Assembly: GCF_009789575.1 (NCBI RefSeq)
Contig: NZ_CP046908.1
Span: 1,302,001-1,366,000 of the forward strand
Direction: 5' to 3'
DNA length: 64,000 bases
Origin: Stappia indica
GTDB lineage: Bacteria; Pseudomonadota; Alphaproteobacteria; Rhizobiales; Stappiaceae
The notes under the pieces were generated by a model. The model worked only from the letters and a program-made list of their open reading frames with translations. It was not told the origin of the DNA and searched no databases. Of the stretch, positions 17,977 through 29,898 are shown piece after piece. The translations under genes and the position numbers were made by a program. Numbering within the stretch: the stretch's first letter is position 1; each line of letters begins with the position of its first letter.

Positions 17977-19698
17977 TCAACCGAGCAGCGCGAAACGGTC
18001 GACGTCGAACATCCCGCGATCCGTGATCTTCAGATGCGGGATGACCGGCAGCGGCAGGAAGGCGACCTGCAGGAACGGCTCGGGCAGCGTACAGCCCAGC
18101 GCACGGGCGGCGATCCGCAGCGACTCCAAGGCATGGCGAACCTCCTCGAACGAGGCAAGGCTCATCAGCCCGGCAACGGGAAGGGCAAGCTCCGCCATCA
18201 CCGTGTCGCCGCGCGCCACGACGAACCCGCCCTGCAGCTCGGCGATCCGGTTGACCGCCGTCGCCATCGAGGCGTCGTCGCAGCCGACAACGCAGATATT
18301 GTGGCTGTCATGGCCGACGGAGGAGGCGATCGCCCCGCCCTGCAAGCCGAACCCGGAGACGAAGCCGCGGCCGATATTGCCGTTCTTCCCGTGCCGCTCC
18401 ACCACCGCGACCTTGGCGACATCGGCAGCGGGATCGGCCAGCAACCCGCCCTCCCCCTCCGGCAGGCTGCGGGACAGGTGCTCCGTGATGATCCGGCCCG
18501 GCACCACGCCGATGACGGCGCGCTCGTTCGAGCCGGTCGCCGCAATGCGGAAGTCCTCCGCGGTCACGGGACGCTGCAGGCGCACGCTGTCGAGCCCGAC
18601 CGGCTGCAGCGACTGGCGCGCGGCGAAGGCCGCCTCGTCCACCGGACGCCCCGCCGCGATGACCGAATGGACGCGGCAGTCCTCCAGATCGTCGAGAAGC
18701 ACGATATCGGCGCGCCAGCCCGGCGCCACCTGCCCCCGGTCGCGCAGGCCGAAGGCGACCGCCGCCGACCAGCTGGCCGCGCGATAGGCGTCGCAAGGCC
18801 GGGCGCCGCGGGCGATCAGCCGCCGGATCATGCTGTCGAGATGGCCTTCCTCGGCAATGTCGAGCGGATTGCGGTCGTCGGTGCAAAGGCACACGAAGGA
18901 AGATGCGTCCGGCGTCAGGATCTCGGCCAGAGCCTCCAGGTCCTTCGACACCGAGCCCTCCCGGATCAGGATGGTCATGCCCTTGGCGAGCTTCTCGCGC
19001 GCTTCCGCCGCCGTGGTCGCCTCGTGGTCGGTGCGGATGCGCGCTGCAAGATAGCCGTTGAGATCGAGCCCCGACAGCAGCGGCGCGTGCCCGTCGATAT
19101 GACCGTCCTGGAAGGCCGCCAGCTTGGCGATGGCGCCGGGATCGCGCGCCAGCACGCCGGGAAAATTCATGAATTCCGCCAGGCCGATCACCTTCGGATG
19201 GTCGCGGAACGGTTCGAGATCCTCGATCTCGAGCCGCGCGCCGGCCGTTTCGAATGCGGTCGCCGGCACGCAGGACGACAGATTGACCCGCAGGTCCATC
19301 AGCGTGCGCTCGGACGCATCGAGGAAATAGCGGATACCCGCCGCGCCCAGCACATTGGCGATCTCGTGCGGGTCGCAGATCGCGGTCGTCACGCCGTGCG
19401 GCAGCACGCAGCGGTCGAATTCGAGCGGCGTCACCAGCGACGATTCGACATGCAGATGCGTGTCGATGAAGCCCGGAACCACGATGCGCCCGCCGCCGTC
19501 GATTTCGCGTTTCCCGCGATAGCGTCCATGCGTCCCGACGATCCGGTCGCCGACAATCGCCACATCCGTCTCCGTCAGCGACCCGTCGATCACCGAGAAC
19601 AGGCGCACGTTCCGCAGGACGAGATCCGCAGGCTCCTCCCCGCGCCCGGCGGCAATCGCCCGTTCGAGAAAGGCCCGTGTTTCCATCGTGTTCGGCAT
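17977..19698 (-). CDS. ade: Adenine deaminase
   Basis: A 573-residue amidohydrolase of the AdeC type, converting adenine to hypoxanthine and ammonia in purine salvage or catabolism. The start is ATG 19698 with AGGGAG upstream; a longer frame to 19809 is not protein-like. Metal-binding and family motifs: [52 protein letters not shown] and the C-terminal [14 protein letters not shown]. Length matches the family (560-600). Located alone on the minus strand, upstream of fadD; the next gene is divergent. It may feed hypoxanthine to a xanthine dehydrogenase, but the molybdenum subunit in this window is not of proven purine type. Confidence 0.93.
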   Translation of the reverse strand: MPNTMETRAFLERAIAAGRGEEPADLVLRNVRLFSVIDGSLTETDVAIVGDRIVGTHGRYRGKREIDGGGRIVVPGFIDTHLHVESSLVTPLEFDRCVLPHGVTTAICDPHEIANVLGAAGIRYFLDASERTLMDLRVNLSSCVPATAFETAGARLEIEDLEPFRDHPKVIGLAEFMNFPGVLARDPGAIAKLAAFQDGHIDGHAPLLSGLDLNGYLAARIRTDHEATTAAEAREKLAKGMTILIREGSVSKDLEALAEILTPDASSFVCLCTDDRNPLDIAEEGHLDSMIRRLIARGARPCDAYRAASWSAAVAFGLRDRGQVAPGWRADIVLLDDLEDCRVHSVIAAGRPVDEAAFAARQSLQPVGLDSVRLQRPVTAEDFRIAATGSNERAVIGVVPGRIITEHLSRSLPEGEGGLLADPAADVAKVAVVERHGKNGNIGRGFVSGFGLQGGAIASSVGHDSHNICVVGCDDASMATAVNRIAELQGGFVVARGDTVMAELALPVAGLMSLASFEEVRHALESLRIAARALGCTLPEPFLQVAFLPLPVIPHLKITDRGMFDVDRFALLG

Positions 19699-19819
19699 GT
19701 CGCGCTCCCTGCCGTGCGATCCCTGCACCTTGCCTTGCACCCAAGCATGGCACAAGCACGGCAGGGCGCGCCAGCGCCACCGGACGTTGCGGATTCCGCG
19801 CTGCAGCACGGAAAGCGGA

Positions 19820-19852
19820 TTGACAAGCGCCGCCCGTCGATAATTAATAAAT
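19820..19852 (+). promoter_or_regulatory. Promoter of the ROK-frc-zwf block
   Basis: TTGACA at 19820-19825 followed by an AT-rich region (19841-19852, TAATTAATAAAT), about 70-100 bp before the ROK start codon. The exact -10 is uncertain because several in-frame AT hexamers fit (15-18 bp spacing). Confidence 0.5.
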
Positions 19853-19871
19853 CAACTTAAAGAAATAAATC
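19846..19871. repeat. Direct repeat AATAAATC in frc promoter region
   Basis: AATAAATC at 19846-19853 and again at 19864-19871, 18 bp apart, between the -10 region and the ROK gene. Possible regulator half-sites; the half-site TAAATC also appears in the palindrome at 26789-26802. Confidence 0.4.
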
Positions 19872-19919
19872 GTCCAACCGCCCGGCAGAGGCGGGGCGGT
19901 CGGTGAGGGAGGATTTCTC

Positions 19920-21218
19920 GTGGCAAGGCGCCCGCTCGTCGGACAGGGATCGAATTCCGTTCAGTTGCGCCGCTACAACGAGCGCATCGTGCTGCAGGTG
20001 CTGCGCCGTGTCGGCGACGCGTCCAAGGCGGATCTGGCGCGCCTCGCCCAGCTGACCAACGCGGCCATCGGCGGCATCATCCAGGACCTGACGGCCAGCG
20101 GCCTCATCGAGACGCTGGGCAAGCGGCACGACGGCGGGCGCGGCCAGCCGGCGACCATGCTGCGCCTGTCCGCCACCGGGGCCTACGGTTTCGGCGTGCG
20201 TATCGACCGCACCTCGATCGAGACGGTGCTGGCGGATTTTTCCGGCCGCATCATCGGCCGGCAGTCGCACGACCGGTTCCTGCCCGAGCCCGAGCGGGTC
20301 GTCGACATCGTCGCCCGCGACATCGCCATCCTGCTGCGGCTGATCTCGCCGCAGGAGCATGCGCGCATTGCCGGCGTCGGCGTCGCCATGCCGTTCAACC
20401 TCGGCTCCTGGCTGCACGAGCTCGGCCTGCCCAAGGCGAATTTCCACCTGTGGGACGACATCGACTTCAAGCAGATGCTGGAAGAGACGGTCGACTTCCC
20501 GGTCTTTTCCGAGAACGACGGCACTGCCGCCGCCATCGCCGAGCTGTTCTCCGGTGCCGGCCGCCATGCCGACGACTTCCTCTACCTGTTCCTCGGTCCC
20601 GCCATCGGCGGCGGCGTCGTCTATGGCGGCGACTGCGTGAAGGGCGTCCAGGGCAATGCCGGCGACGTCGCCATGATCCCGGTGCCGCGCAGCCGGCTCG
20701 CCTCCGCCCCCGCCCCGCGCGGGGAGATGGACATCCTGCTGACCCGCGCCTCTCTCTCGGCGCTGAAGCGCCACCTTGCCCATCACGGCATCGTCGCGGA
20801 GACGCGGGACGACCTGGAGCGCGCGGCCGAAAGCGGCCACCCGGCGGTAGAAGAGTGGCTGGAGGATTGCGTCGCCGCGCTGACCCCGGCGATCTGGTCG
20901 GCGATCTCGCTGATCGACGTGCCGCTGGTGGTGATCGACTTCGACATCGACGGCGGCCTGCCGCAGCGCCTGATCGACGACCTGACCCGCTCGCTGGCGC
21001 TGGCCGCGCCGCAGTCGCGCGTGCCGCCGCGCCTGCGCCGCGGCTCCTTCGGCCAGGACGCGGGCGCTGTCGGCGCCGCCAACCTGCCGATCTTCTTCAA
21101 CTATTCGCCCCGTACCGCGATCCCGACCGCGAACGAGGGCAAACGAGGTGCTGCCGATGCCGCCGCGCGCAAGGCGCGCAAGGACGTCGAGCCCGCACAG
21201 GATGGCCGCCCGGCTTGA
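19920..21218 (+). CDS. ROK family transcriptional regulator (NagC/XylR type)
   Basis: A 432-residue sugar-responsive repressor. The start is GTG 19920 with GAGGGAGGA upstream. An N-terminal winged helix (residues about 18-70, ERIVLQVLRRVGDASKADLARLAQLTNAAIGGIIQDLTASGLIE) precedes a ROK/actin-like domain that contains FSENDGTAAAIAELF and LGPAIGGGVVYGG. The region where ROK proteins carry the CxCGxxGC zinc motif shows no such cysteines, so the zinc site is missing, as in some family members. It heads the frc block and very likely controls it in response to fructose or a phosphorylated sugar. Confidence 0.87.
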   Translation: MARRPLVGQGSNSVQLRRYNERIVLQVLRRVGDASKADLARLAQLTNAAIGGIIQDLTASGLIETLGKRHDGGRGQPATMLRLSATGAYGFGVRIDRTSIETVLADFSGRIIGRQSHDRFLPEPERVVDIVARDIAILLRLISPQEHARIAGVGVAMPFNLGSWLHELGLPKANFHLWDDIDFKQMLEETVDFPVFSENDGTAAAIAELFSGAGRHADDFLYLFLGPAIGGGVVYGGDCVKGVQGNAGDVAMIPVPRSRLASAPAPRGEMDILLTRASLSALKRHLAHHGIVAETRDDLERAAESGHPAVEEWLEDCVAALTPAIWSAISLIDVPLVVIDFDIDGGLPQRLIDDLTRSLALAAPQSRVPPRLRRGSFGQDAGAVGAANLPIFFNYSPRTAIPTANEGKRGAADAAARKARKDVEPAQDGRPA

Positions 21219-21269
21219 GGGGCCGGACGGCCTGCGATCCGATCGCAAGCCAACTGGGAGGAACTGACA

Positions 21270-22286
21270 ATGCTTAGGAAACTCATGCTCGCCGGCACCG
21301 TGCTCGGCATGGCCGCGGCCACTCCGGCGCTCGGCGCCGACATCTCCGCGTGCCTCGTCACCAAGACCGACACCAACCCGTTCTTCGTCAAGATGAAGGA
21401 AGGCGCCACCGCCAAGGCGGCAGAACTGGGCATCGAACTGAAGTCCTATGCCGGCAAGATCGACGGCGACCACGAGAGCCAGGTCGCGGCCATCGAGACC
21501 TGCATCGCCGACGGCGCCAAGGGCATCCTCATCACCGCCTCCGACACCAAGGGTATCGTCGACAGCGTCAAGCAGGCACGCGATGCCGGCATCCTGGTGA
21601 TCGCGCTCGACACGCCGCTGGAGCCCGTCGACGCGGCCGACGCGACCTTCGCCACGGACAATTTCAAGGCCGGCGAGCTGATCGGCCAGTGGGCCCGCGC
21701 CACGCTCGGCGATGCGGCCGCCGACGCCAGGATCGCCATGCTCGACCTTGCCGTCAGCCAGCCCTCCGTCGGCGTGCTGCGCGACCAGGGCTTCCTGACC
21801 GGCTTCGGCATCGACGTGAAGGACCCGAACCGCTGGGGCGACGAGGACGATCCGCGCATCGTCGGCAACGACGTGACCGCCGGCAACGAGGAAGGCGGCC
21901 GCCGCGCCATGGAGAACCTCCTGACCAAGGATCCCATGGTCAACGTCGTCTACACGATCAACGAGCCCGCCGCCGCCGGCGCCTATGAGGCGCTGAAGGC
22001 GATGGGCCGCGAGAACGACGTGCTGATCGTCTCGGTGGACGGCGGTTGCCCGGGCGTGAAGAACGTCGTCGAAGGCGTGATCGGCGCCACCTCGCAGCAG
22101 TATCCGCTGCTGATGGCCTCGCTCGGCATCGAGGCGATCAAGACCTTCGCCGAGACCGGTGCCAAGCCGGAGCCGACGCCGGGCAAGAATTTCTTCGACA
22201 CGGGCGTCGCGCTGGTCACGGACAAGCCGGCGGAGGGCGTTCCCTCCATCGACACGAAGGAAGGCATGGACAAGTGCTGGGGCTGA
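21270..22286 (+). CDS. frcB: Fructose ABC transporter substrate-binding protein
   Basis: A 338-residue periplasmic sugar-binding protein. The signal peptide is [23 protein letters not shown], with GGGAGGA upstream of ATG 21270. The mature start [22 protein letters not shown] is characteristic of the type I (ribose/fructose) binding fold. Later [41 protein letters not shown] and [20 protein letters not shown] continue the family pattern. FrcB of Sinorhizobium is known to bind fructose, mannose and ribose, and the fructokinase two genes on supports fructose here. A hairpin follows the gene, which fits higher expression of the binding protein than of the membrane parts. Confidence 0.92.
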   Translation: MLRKLMLAGTVLGMAAATPALGADISACLVTKTDTNPFFVKMKEGATAKAAELGIELKSYAGKIDGDHESQVAAIETCIADGAKGILITASDTKGIVDSVKQARDAGILVIALDTPLEPVDAADATFATDNFKAGELIGQWARATLGDAAADARIAMLDLAVSQPSVGVLRDQGFLTGFGIDVKDPNRWGDEDDPRIVGNDVTAGNEEGGRRAMENLLTKDPMVNVVYTINEPAAAGAYEALKAMGRENDVLIVSVDGGCPGVKNVVEGVIGATSQQYPLLMASLGIEAIKTFAETGAKPEPTPGKNFFDTGVALVTDKPAEGVPSIDTKEGMDKCWG

Positions 22287-22314
22287 TGCCCCGCATCGCA
22301 GACTGACGACGGCT

Positions 22315-22346
22315 CCGCGCGGGACGGCAACGCCCCTCCCGCGCGG
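22315..22346 (+). terminator. Intercistronic hairpin between frcB and frcC
   Basis: CCGCGCGGG and CCCGCGCGG, 14 bases apart, about 30 bp after the frcB stop and without a T run. In binding-protein operons such hairpins usually stabilise the upstream mRNA or attenuate downstream transcription. Downstream AGTCCAGGCA is repeated at 22357-22366 and 22371-22380. Confidence 0.5.
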
Positions 22347-22402
22347 GCCATCTTAAAGTCCAGGCATTCCAGTCCAGGCACCGTTGCGGGGGAGGAGACC
22401 CA

Positions 22403-23479
22403 ATGAGCGACGCACAGACATCCGCAAAACACGACTTCGAAAAGGGCCTCGACGGAAGCTCCTCGGAGGTTGCCGCCTTCGAGCGCCCTGCCCGCCCGCT
22501 CATCGACCGGATCCAGCACCGGCTGCATGCCCGCCCCGAATTCGTGCCGCTGATCGTCCTGGTGCTGTCGCTGGCGGTGTTCGGCATCCTGCTCGGCTCG
22601 AAATTCTTCTCGCCCTTCGCCCTGACGCTCATTCTCCAGCAGGTGGCCATCGTCGGCATCGTCGGCTGCGCCCAGTCGCTGGTGATCCTGACCGCCGGCA
22701 TCGACCTGTCGGTCGGCGCGATCATGGTCCTGTCCTCGGTGGTGATGGGCCAGTTCACCTTCCGCTACGGGCTGCCGCCCGAGATCGCCGTGCTGTGCGG
22801 CCTTGCCTGCGGCACCTTCTGCGGCTTCATCAACGGCGCTCTGGTCGCCTGGATGCGCCTGCCGCCCTTCATCGTCACGCTCGGCATGTGGCAGATCGTG
22901 CTGGCGGCCAACTTCCTCTACTCGGCCAACGAGACGATCCGCAGCCAGGACATCGAGGCGCAGGCCCCGATCCTCCAGTTCTTCGGCGAGAAGTTCAGCA
23001 TCGGCGGCGCGGTCTTCACCTATGGCGTCATCGCCATGTTCCTGCTGGTGCTGATCCTCAACTACGTGCTGAACCACACCGCCTGGGGACGGCATGTCTA
23101 TGCCATCGGCGACGATCCGGAGGCGGCGGAGCTGGCCGGCGTGCGCGTCGCCCGCATGCGCATCTCGGTCTACACGCTGGCCGGCCTCATCTGCGCCATC
23201 GGCGGCTGGGCAATGATCGGCCGCCTCGGCTCGGTCTCCCCGACCACCGGCCAGTTCACCAACATCGAATCCATCACCGCGGTGGTGATCGGCGGCATCT
23301 CGCTGTTCGGCGGGCGCGGCTCGATCCTCGGCATGCTGTTCGGCGCGCTCATCGTCGGCGTGTTCTCGCTCGGCCTGCGCCTCATCGGCACCGATCCGCA
23401 ATGGACCTACCTGCTCATCGGCATGCTGATCATCGGCGCCGTCGCCATCGACCAGTGGATCAGAAAGGTTGCAGCATGA
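22403..23479 (+). CDS. frcC: Fructose ABC transporter permease
   Basis: A 358-residue membrane permease of the ribose/fructose branch. ATG 22403 is preceded by GGGGAGGAG. It starts with a ~50-residue cytosolic part and then about eight to ten hydrophobic segments. The BPD-transp-2 signature is visible in LTAGIDLSVGAIMVLSSVVMG, MRLPPFIVTLGMWQIV and GGRGSILGMLFGALIVGV. It forms the membrane channel for FrcB-delivered sugar. Its last base pairs overlap the ATPase start (ATGA, 23476-23479), so the two are coupled. Confidence 0.93.
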   Translation: MSDAQTSAKHDFEKGLDGSSSEVAAFERPARPLIDRIQHRLHARPEFVPLIVLVLSLAVFGILLGSKFFSPFALTLILQQVAIVGIVGCAQSLVILTAGIDLSVGAIMVLSSVVMGQFTFRYGLPPEIAVLCGLACGTFCGFINGALVAWMRLPPFIVTLGMWQIVLAANFLYSANETIRSQDIEAQAPILQFFGEKFSIGGAVFTYGVIAMFLLVLILNYVLNHTAWGRHVYAIGDDPEAAELAGVRVARMRISVYTLAGLICAIGGWAMIGRLGSVSPTTGQFTNIESITAVVIGGISLFGGRGSILGMLFGALIVGVFSLGLRLIGTDPQWTYLLIGMLIIGAVAIDQWIRKVAA

Positions 23480-24255
23480 CCCGCGAACCGATCCTCACCG
23501 CCCGCGGCCTCGTCAAGCGCTACGGCCGCGTCGTCGCCCTCGACCGGGCCGACTTCGACCTCTATCCCGGCGAGATCCTCGCCGTGATCGGCGACAATGG
23601 CGCCGGCAAGTCGACCCTGATCAAGGCGATCTCCGGTGCCGTCGTTCCCGACGAGGGCGAGATCCGGCTGGAAGGCAGGCCGGTCAACTTCTCCTCGCCG
23701 ATGCGGGCCCGCGAAGCCGGCATCGAGACGGTCTACCAGAACCTTGCCCTGTCGCCGGCGCTGTCGATTGCCGACAACCTGTTCATGGGCCGCGAGTTGC
23801 GCAGCCCCGGCTGGATGGGCAAGTACCTGCGCAAGCTCGACCGCAAGGCGATGGAGAAGATCGCCCGCGAAAAGCTCTCCGAACTCGGCCTGATGACCAT
23901 CCAGAACATCAACCAGGCGGTGGAGACCCTGTCCGGCGGCCAGCGCCAGGGCGTTGCCGTGGCACGCGCTGCCGCCTTCGGCTCCAAGGTGGTGATCATG
24001 GACGAGCCGACCGCCGCCCTCGGCGTCAAGGAAAGCCGCAAGGTCCTCGACCTGATCCGCGACGTGAAGGCGCGCGGCCTGCCCATCGTGCTGATTTCCC
24101 ACAACATGCCGCATGTCTTCGAGGTCGCCGACCGCATCCATATCCATCGCCTCGGGCGTCGTGCCTGTGTCATAAGGCCGGACGATTTCTCCATGTCCGA
24201 CGCTGTCGCCATCATGACCGGCGCGATGGAACCGCCGCAGGCCGCGGCGGCCTGA
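23476..24255 (+). CDS. frcA: Fructose ABC transporter ATP-binding protein
   Basis: A 259-residue ATPase with a single nucleotide-binding domain (many ribose-type ATPases have two). Walker A is GDNGAGKST, the ABC signature is LSGGQRQGVAVARA, Walker B is VVIMDEPTAALG and the H-loop is ISHN. Start ATG 23476 overlaps the stop of frcC. It powers import of fructose with frcB and frcC. About 50 bp separate it from the kinase gene that follows. Confidence 0.93.
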   Translation: MTREPILTARGLVKRYGRVVALDRADFDLYPGEILAVIGDNGAGKSTLIKAISGAVVPDEGEIRLEGRPVNFSSPMRAREAGIETVYQNLALSPALSIADNLFMGRELRSPGWMGKYLRKLDRKAMEKIAREKLSELGLMTIQNINQAVETLSGGQRQGVAVARAAAFGSKVVIMDEPTAALGVKESRKVLDLIRDVKARGLPIVLISHNMPHVFEVADRIHIHRLGRRACVIRPDDFSMSDAVAIMTGAMEPPQAAAA

Positions 24256-24304
24256 CGATGAGACAAGACCCGCCGATCCCGATGCCTCGAAGGAGCTCCG
24301 TTCA

Positions 24305-25234
24305 ATGATTCTCGTCTGCGGCGAAGCGCTGTTCGACCTGTTTGCCGAGGACGGCGGCGGCGGGCAGCTGACGCTCGATGCCCGCATCGGCGGCTCGCCC
24401 TTCAATGTCGCCGTGGGCCTTGCGCGGCTCGAGGTTCCGGTCGCCTATTTCGGCGGCCTGTCGCGCGACTTCTTCGGCCGCCGTCTCAAGGGCGCGCTGG
24501 AAACGGAAGGCGTCGACACCTCCCTCGTCGTCGACAGCGACGCGCTGACCACCCTCAGCGTCGTCGGCCTCGATGCCTCGGGAAGCCCGGCCTATTCGTT
24601 CTACGGGGAAGGCGCGGCCGACCGGCTGGTCTCGCCGGACGACCTGCCCGTGCTTCCGGAGGGCGTCGACACGATCCATCTGGGCTCGTTCTCCGCCCTG
24701 GTCCCGCCGGTCGGCGACAGCCTGCTGCAGCTGGTCCGGCGCGAGCATGGGCGTCGCCTCGTCGCCTATGATCCGAACATCCGGCCCACGGTCGTTGCCG
24801 ACCTTGCCGCCTGGCGCGGCCGGCTCGACGACCTCCTGCCGCATGTCGACCTCTTGAAGATCAGCGCCGAGGATGCCGAGACGCTGTTTCCCGGCGCCGA
24901 TCCGGCCGAGCTGGCGCGCGGCTGGCTTGCCCGCGGTCCCGCCCTCGTCATCGTGACGCGCGGGCGAGAGGGCGCGAGCGCCTTCACCGCGACCGCAAGC
25001 GCCAGCGTGCCCGGGCGCAGCGTTGCCGTCGTCGACACGGTCGGGGCCGGCGACACGTTCCAGGCTGCCCTGCTGGCACGGCTCGGCGAGACCGCCGCCC
25101 GCAGCCGCGCGACACTCTCCGCTTTGGGGGAAGACGCGCTCGCCGATCTCCTCGATTATGCAGGCAGAGCCTCTGCCGTCACCTGTACCCGGCGTGGAGC
25201 GGACCTCCCCCGCCGCGCCGAACTTCTCGCCTGA
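24305..25234 (+). CDS. frk: Fructokinase / PfkB-family carbohydrate kinase
   Basis: A 309-residue kinase of the ribokinase fold. MILVCGEALFDLF opens the domain, IGGSPFNVAVGLARL gives the sugar-binding start, and the C-terminal motif VVDTVGAGDTFQAALLARL contains the catalytic Asp and the anion hole. GAGGAGCTCC lies just before ATG 24305. Position between the Frc transporter and zwf implies that it makes fructose-6-phosphate from imported fructose, which Pgi (31022) converts to glucose-6-phosphate for Zwf. Strict sugar specificity is an inference from context. Confidence 0.9.
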   Translation: MILVCGEALFDLFAEDGGGGQLTLDARIGGSPFNVAVGLARLEVPVAYFGGLSRDFFGRRLKGALETEGVDTSLVVDSDALTTLSVVGLDASGSPAYSFYGEGAADRLVSPDDLPVLPEGVDTIHLGSFSALVPPVGDSLLQLVRREHGRRLVAYDPNIRPTVVADLAAWRGRLDDLLPHVDLLKISAEDAETLFPGADPAELARGWLARGPALVIVTRGREGASAFTATASASVPGRSVAVVDTVGAGDTFQAALLARLGETAARSRATLSALGEDALADLLDYAGRASAVTCTRRGADLPRRAELLA

Positions 25235-25264
25235 CAGCGAAACCGCACAAGTGAAAGGACCGCC

Positions 25265-26737
25265 ATGGCCGCGCGTGTCATCGAAGTCGCCCCGTTCGAC
25301 CTGATCGTTTTCGGGGCCACCGGCGATCTGGCGCACAGGAAGCTGCTGCCCGCCCTCTATCACCGCGATCTCGACGGGCAGATCCCGCTGGATGCCCGCA
25401 TTCTCGCCTGCTCGCGGCGCGACATGTCCGACAGCGACTATCGCGAGTTCGCCCGCGAAGCGATCAGCGAGCATGTCTCGGACATCGAGGACGAGGCGCT
25501 GGCGCGGTTTCTCGACCGCCTCTCATACCTTGCCGTCGATGCGGCAGGCGAGCGGGGCTGGACCGAGCTCGCCTCCGCCCTGACGGGCCGCGAGGACGTG
25601 GTGCGCGCGTTCTATCTCGCGGTCTCGCCCGACTTCTTCGGCCCGATCTGCGAGCGGATCGGCGCCCATGGCCTGACCACTGAGCTTGCCCGCGTCGTCA
25701 TCGAGAAGCCCATCGGCAAGGACGGCGAGTCGGCGCGCAAGGTGAACGCCGCCATCGGCGCGGTGTTCCGCGAGGACCAGATCTTCCGCATCGACCACTA
25801 TCTCGGCAAGGAGACGGTGCAGAACCTGATGGCCCTGCGCTTCGCCAATGCCCTGTTCGAGCCGCTTTGGAACGCCGCCCATATCGACCATGTGCAGATC
25901 ACCGTGGCCGAGGCGCTCGGCGTCGAGGGCCGCGCCGGCTATTACGACACGGCCGGCGCGATGCGCGACATGGTGCAGAACCATATCCTCCAGCTGCTGT
26001 GCCTGGTCGCCATGGAGCCGCCCGAGTCGATGGACGCGGATTCGGTGCGCGACGAGAAGCTGAAGGTGCTCAAGGCGCTGAGGCCGATGGATGCCGATCT
26101 CGCCTCCCGCACCACGGTGCGCGGCCAGTACCGGGCCGGAGCTTCGGCGGGCGGCGCGGTGCCGGGATATCTGGAAGAGCTGAGCAACCCCGCATCCGAA
26201 ACCGAGACCTTCGTCGCGGTGAAGGCCGAGATCGCCAACTGGCGCTGGGCCAATGTTCCCTTCTACCTGCGCACCGGCAAGCGCCTTGCAACCCGCGTGT
26301 CGGAGATCGTCGTGCAGTTCCGCCCGATCCCGCACTCGATCTTCGGCGAGGAAGCCGGCGCGATCCCCCCGAACCGGCTCGTCATCCGCCTGCAGCCGGA
26401 CGAGGGCGTGCGCATGCAGGTGATGATCAAGGACCCCGGCCCCGGCGGCATGCGCCTGCGGCAGGTGCCGCTCGACATGTCCTTCGCCAAGGCCTTTGCC
26501 GTGCGCAACCCGGACGCCTACGAGCGGCTGATCATGGACGTGATCCGCGGCAACCAGACCCTGTTCATGCGCCGCGACGAGGTGGAAGCTGCCTGGGCCT
26601 GGGTCGACCCGATCCTGCAGGCCTGGTCGACCTTGAAGGAACCGCCGAAGGGCTACACGTCGGGAACATGGGGACCATCGGCGGCCATCGCCCTGATCGA
26701 GCGCGACGGGCGCACCTGGTTCGAGGACCTGATCTGA
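25265..26737 (+). CDS. zwf: Glucose-6-phosphate 1-dehydrogenase
   Basis: A 490-residue enzyme oxidising glucose-6-phosphate to 6-phosphogluconolactone with NAD(P)+. The coenzyme loop is GATGDLAHRKLLPALY, and the active site is RIDHYLGKETVQNLMALRFAN, with the substrate Lys in VIEKPIGKD. GAAAGGACC lies before ATG 25265. It is the entry step to the Entner-Doudoroff pathway, 30 bp after the fructokinase. The usual pgl gene is missing between zwf and edd. Confidence 0.95.
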   Translation: MAARVIEVAPFDLIVFGATGDLAHRKLLPALYHRDLDGQIPLDARILACSRRDMSDSDYREFAREAISEHVSDIEDEALARFLDRLSYLAVDAAGERGWTELASALTGREDVVRAFYLAVSPDFFGPICERIGAHGLTTELARVVIEKPIGKDGESARKVNAAIGAVFREDQIFRIDHYLGKETVQNLMALRFANALFEPLWNAAHIDHVQITVAEALGVEGRAGYYDTAGAMRDMVQNHILQLLCLVAMEPPESMDADSVRDEKLKVLKALRPMDADLASRTTVRGQYRAGASAGGAVPGYLEELSNPASETETFVAVKAEIANWRWANVPFYLRTGKRLATRVSEIVVQFRPIPHSIFGEEAGAIPPNRLVIRLQPDEGVRMQVMIKDPGPGGMRLRQVPLDMSFAKAFAVRNPDAYERLIMDVIRGNQTLFMRRDEVEAAWAWVDPILQAWSTLKEPPKGYTSGTWGPSAAIALIERDGRTWFEDLI

Positions 26738-26788
26738 GCTGACTGGTTCGGCCGGGATGGGGCACCCTCATCCCGGTTGAACGGGGAA

Positions 26789-26802
26789 TTAAATCGATTT
26801 AA
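26789..26802. promoter_or_regulatory. Palindrome in the zwf-edd gap (operator candidate)
   Basis: TTAAATCGATTTAA is a perfect 14-bp palindrome in the otherwise GC-rich 180-bp gap between zwf and edd. The shape is like LacI- or ROK-type operators and suggests separate control of edd-eda. The regulator is not identified; the TAAATC half-site also occurs in the frc promoter region. Confidence 0.5.
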
Positions 26803-26917
26803 ACGTCGTGCCGGAACAGGCGTTCGCCTGCCGGTCCACAGGATCGCCGGTCGTCAGAGGCAACTCATCCGGAGCACTCCCGCCGGACAGACCGCAACCG
26901 AAAGGACGGAAACCGCC

Positions 26918-28753
<1,836 letters not shown>

Positions 28754-28780
28754 CGCATGCCATTCACGGAGAACGACTTC

Positions 28781-29425
28781 ATGGCCACAAGCCAGAACAC
28801 CGAACGCCTCGACCAGATCATGCAGGCGGCCCCGGTCATTCCGGTGCTGATCGTGGACGACCCCGCAAGGGCCGTGCCGATGGCGCGCGCACTGGTGCGC
28901 GGCGGGTTGCCGGCCATCGAGATCACCCTGCGCACCCCGAAGGCGCTCGAGGCGATCCGCGCCGTAGCACACGAGGTGGAAGGCGCCTTCGTCGGCGCCG
29001 GCACCGTTCTCGATGCCGCGCAGTACCAGGCGGCCGTCGAGGCGGGGGCCACCTTCGTCGTGTCGCCCGGCGCCACCGACAAGCTGCTGGCGGCCGCATC
29101 GGGCCACGACGTGCCGCTGCTGCCGGGCAGTTCCACCGCCTCGGAAGTGATGAAGTTGCTGGAGGCCGGCTACTCGCGCCTGAAGCTGTTCCCGGCCGAG
29201 GCGGTCGGCGGCGCGGCGCTGCTGAAGTCCCTCGCCTCGCCGCTGCCGGCCGCGCGCTTCTGCCCGACCGGCGGCATCACCGAGAAGACCGCGCCGACCT
29301 ATCTCGCGCTCCCCAATGTCGTGTGCGTCGGCGGCTCCTGGATCGCCGGGCCGGACGCGATTGCCGCCGAGGACTGGGACGGCATCGAGGCGCGGGCACG
29401 CCAGGCGGCAAGCCTGTCGGCCTGA
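28781..29425 (+). CDS. eda: 2-dehydro-3-deoxyphosphogluconate aldolase
   Basis: A 214-residue class I aldolase that splits KDPG into pyruvate and glyceraldehyde-3-phosphate, the last step of the pathway. I start at ATG 28781 because GGAG lies upstream and the length then matches the family (about 213); ATG 28757 gives an extra eight residues without a site. Motifs are [32 protein letters not shown] and the Schiff-base lysine in [12 protein letters not shown], then [20 protein letters not shown]. Confidence 0.95.
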   Translation: MATSQNTERLDQIMQAAPVIPVLIVDDPARAVPMARALVRGGLPAIEITLRTPKALEAIRAVAHEVEGAFVGAGTVLDAAQYQAAVEAGATFVVSPGATDKLLAAASGHDVPLLPGSSTASEVMKLLEAGYSRLKLFPAEAVGGAALLKSLASPLPAARFCPTGGITEKTAPTYLALPNVVCVGGSWIAGPDAIAAEDWDGIEARARQAASLSA

Positions 29426-29571
29426 GACGATGACGGGCGGGCAAAAGGGGCAGGCCGTGGCGGAAAATAAACTTGCCGCGCGCCCGCTGCCCGTCTTGAA
29501 GCGGATTTTGCCCGTTCCCATCTGCTTCGGGCTGCGGACCCGTTCGTCCGCACCCCATGAGGCATCCATCC

Positions 29572-29898
29572 ATGTCACAGTTGCAGGATACCGCCACCCC
29601 GGCGGTTTCAGCCCGCCGGACGAAAGTCCGTCCGGGCCTGACCTTCTTCATTGTCGTCGTCTCCGCAACGTTTCTCTTCGCCGCCGAGATCTGGGCAATG
29701 ACCCTCGGCTTCCTCTGGGCGTTCATCGGCATCATGTCGCTGGGGCCGGTCGGCACGACCCTGCTGTCCGCCGTCCTCCTGCCCGCTGCCGCCTTTGCCA
29801 CGTGGCGCCTCGCCGTTCTCGCCGTTCGCGGCGAGCTGAACCTGCTCCCGGCCCCTTCCGATCCATCGCAGCGCGCCCCCGCCATCCGGGCCGACTGA
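29572..29898 (+). CDS. Small membrane protein of unknown function
   Basis: A 108-residue protein with two predicted hydrophobic helices (FFIVVVSATFLFAAEIWAM and GTTLLSAVLLPAAAFATWRL). I start at ATG 29572 after GAGG; an in-frame ATG at 29557 is possible. I do not recognise a family. It lies between eda and the antiporter gene and is probably cotranscribed, but nothing ties it to sugar metabolism. Confidence 0.6.
   Translation: MSQLQDTATPAVSARRTKVRPGLTFFIVVVSATFLFAAEIWAMTLGFLWAFIGIMSLGPVGTTLLSAVLLPAAAFATWRLAVLAVRGELNLLPAPSDPSQRAPAIRAD

Noticed and set aside
15967-19860. A 1.3-kb-codon open frame antisense to fadD and adenine deaminase
   Set aside because: It is a shadow of two clear minus-strand genes and shows no conserved motif.
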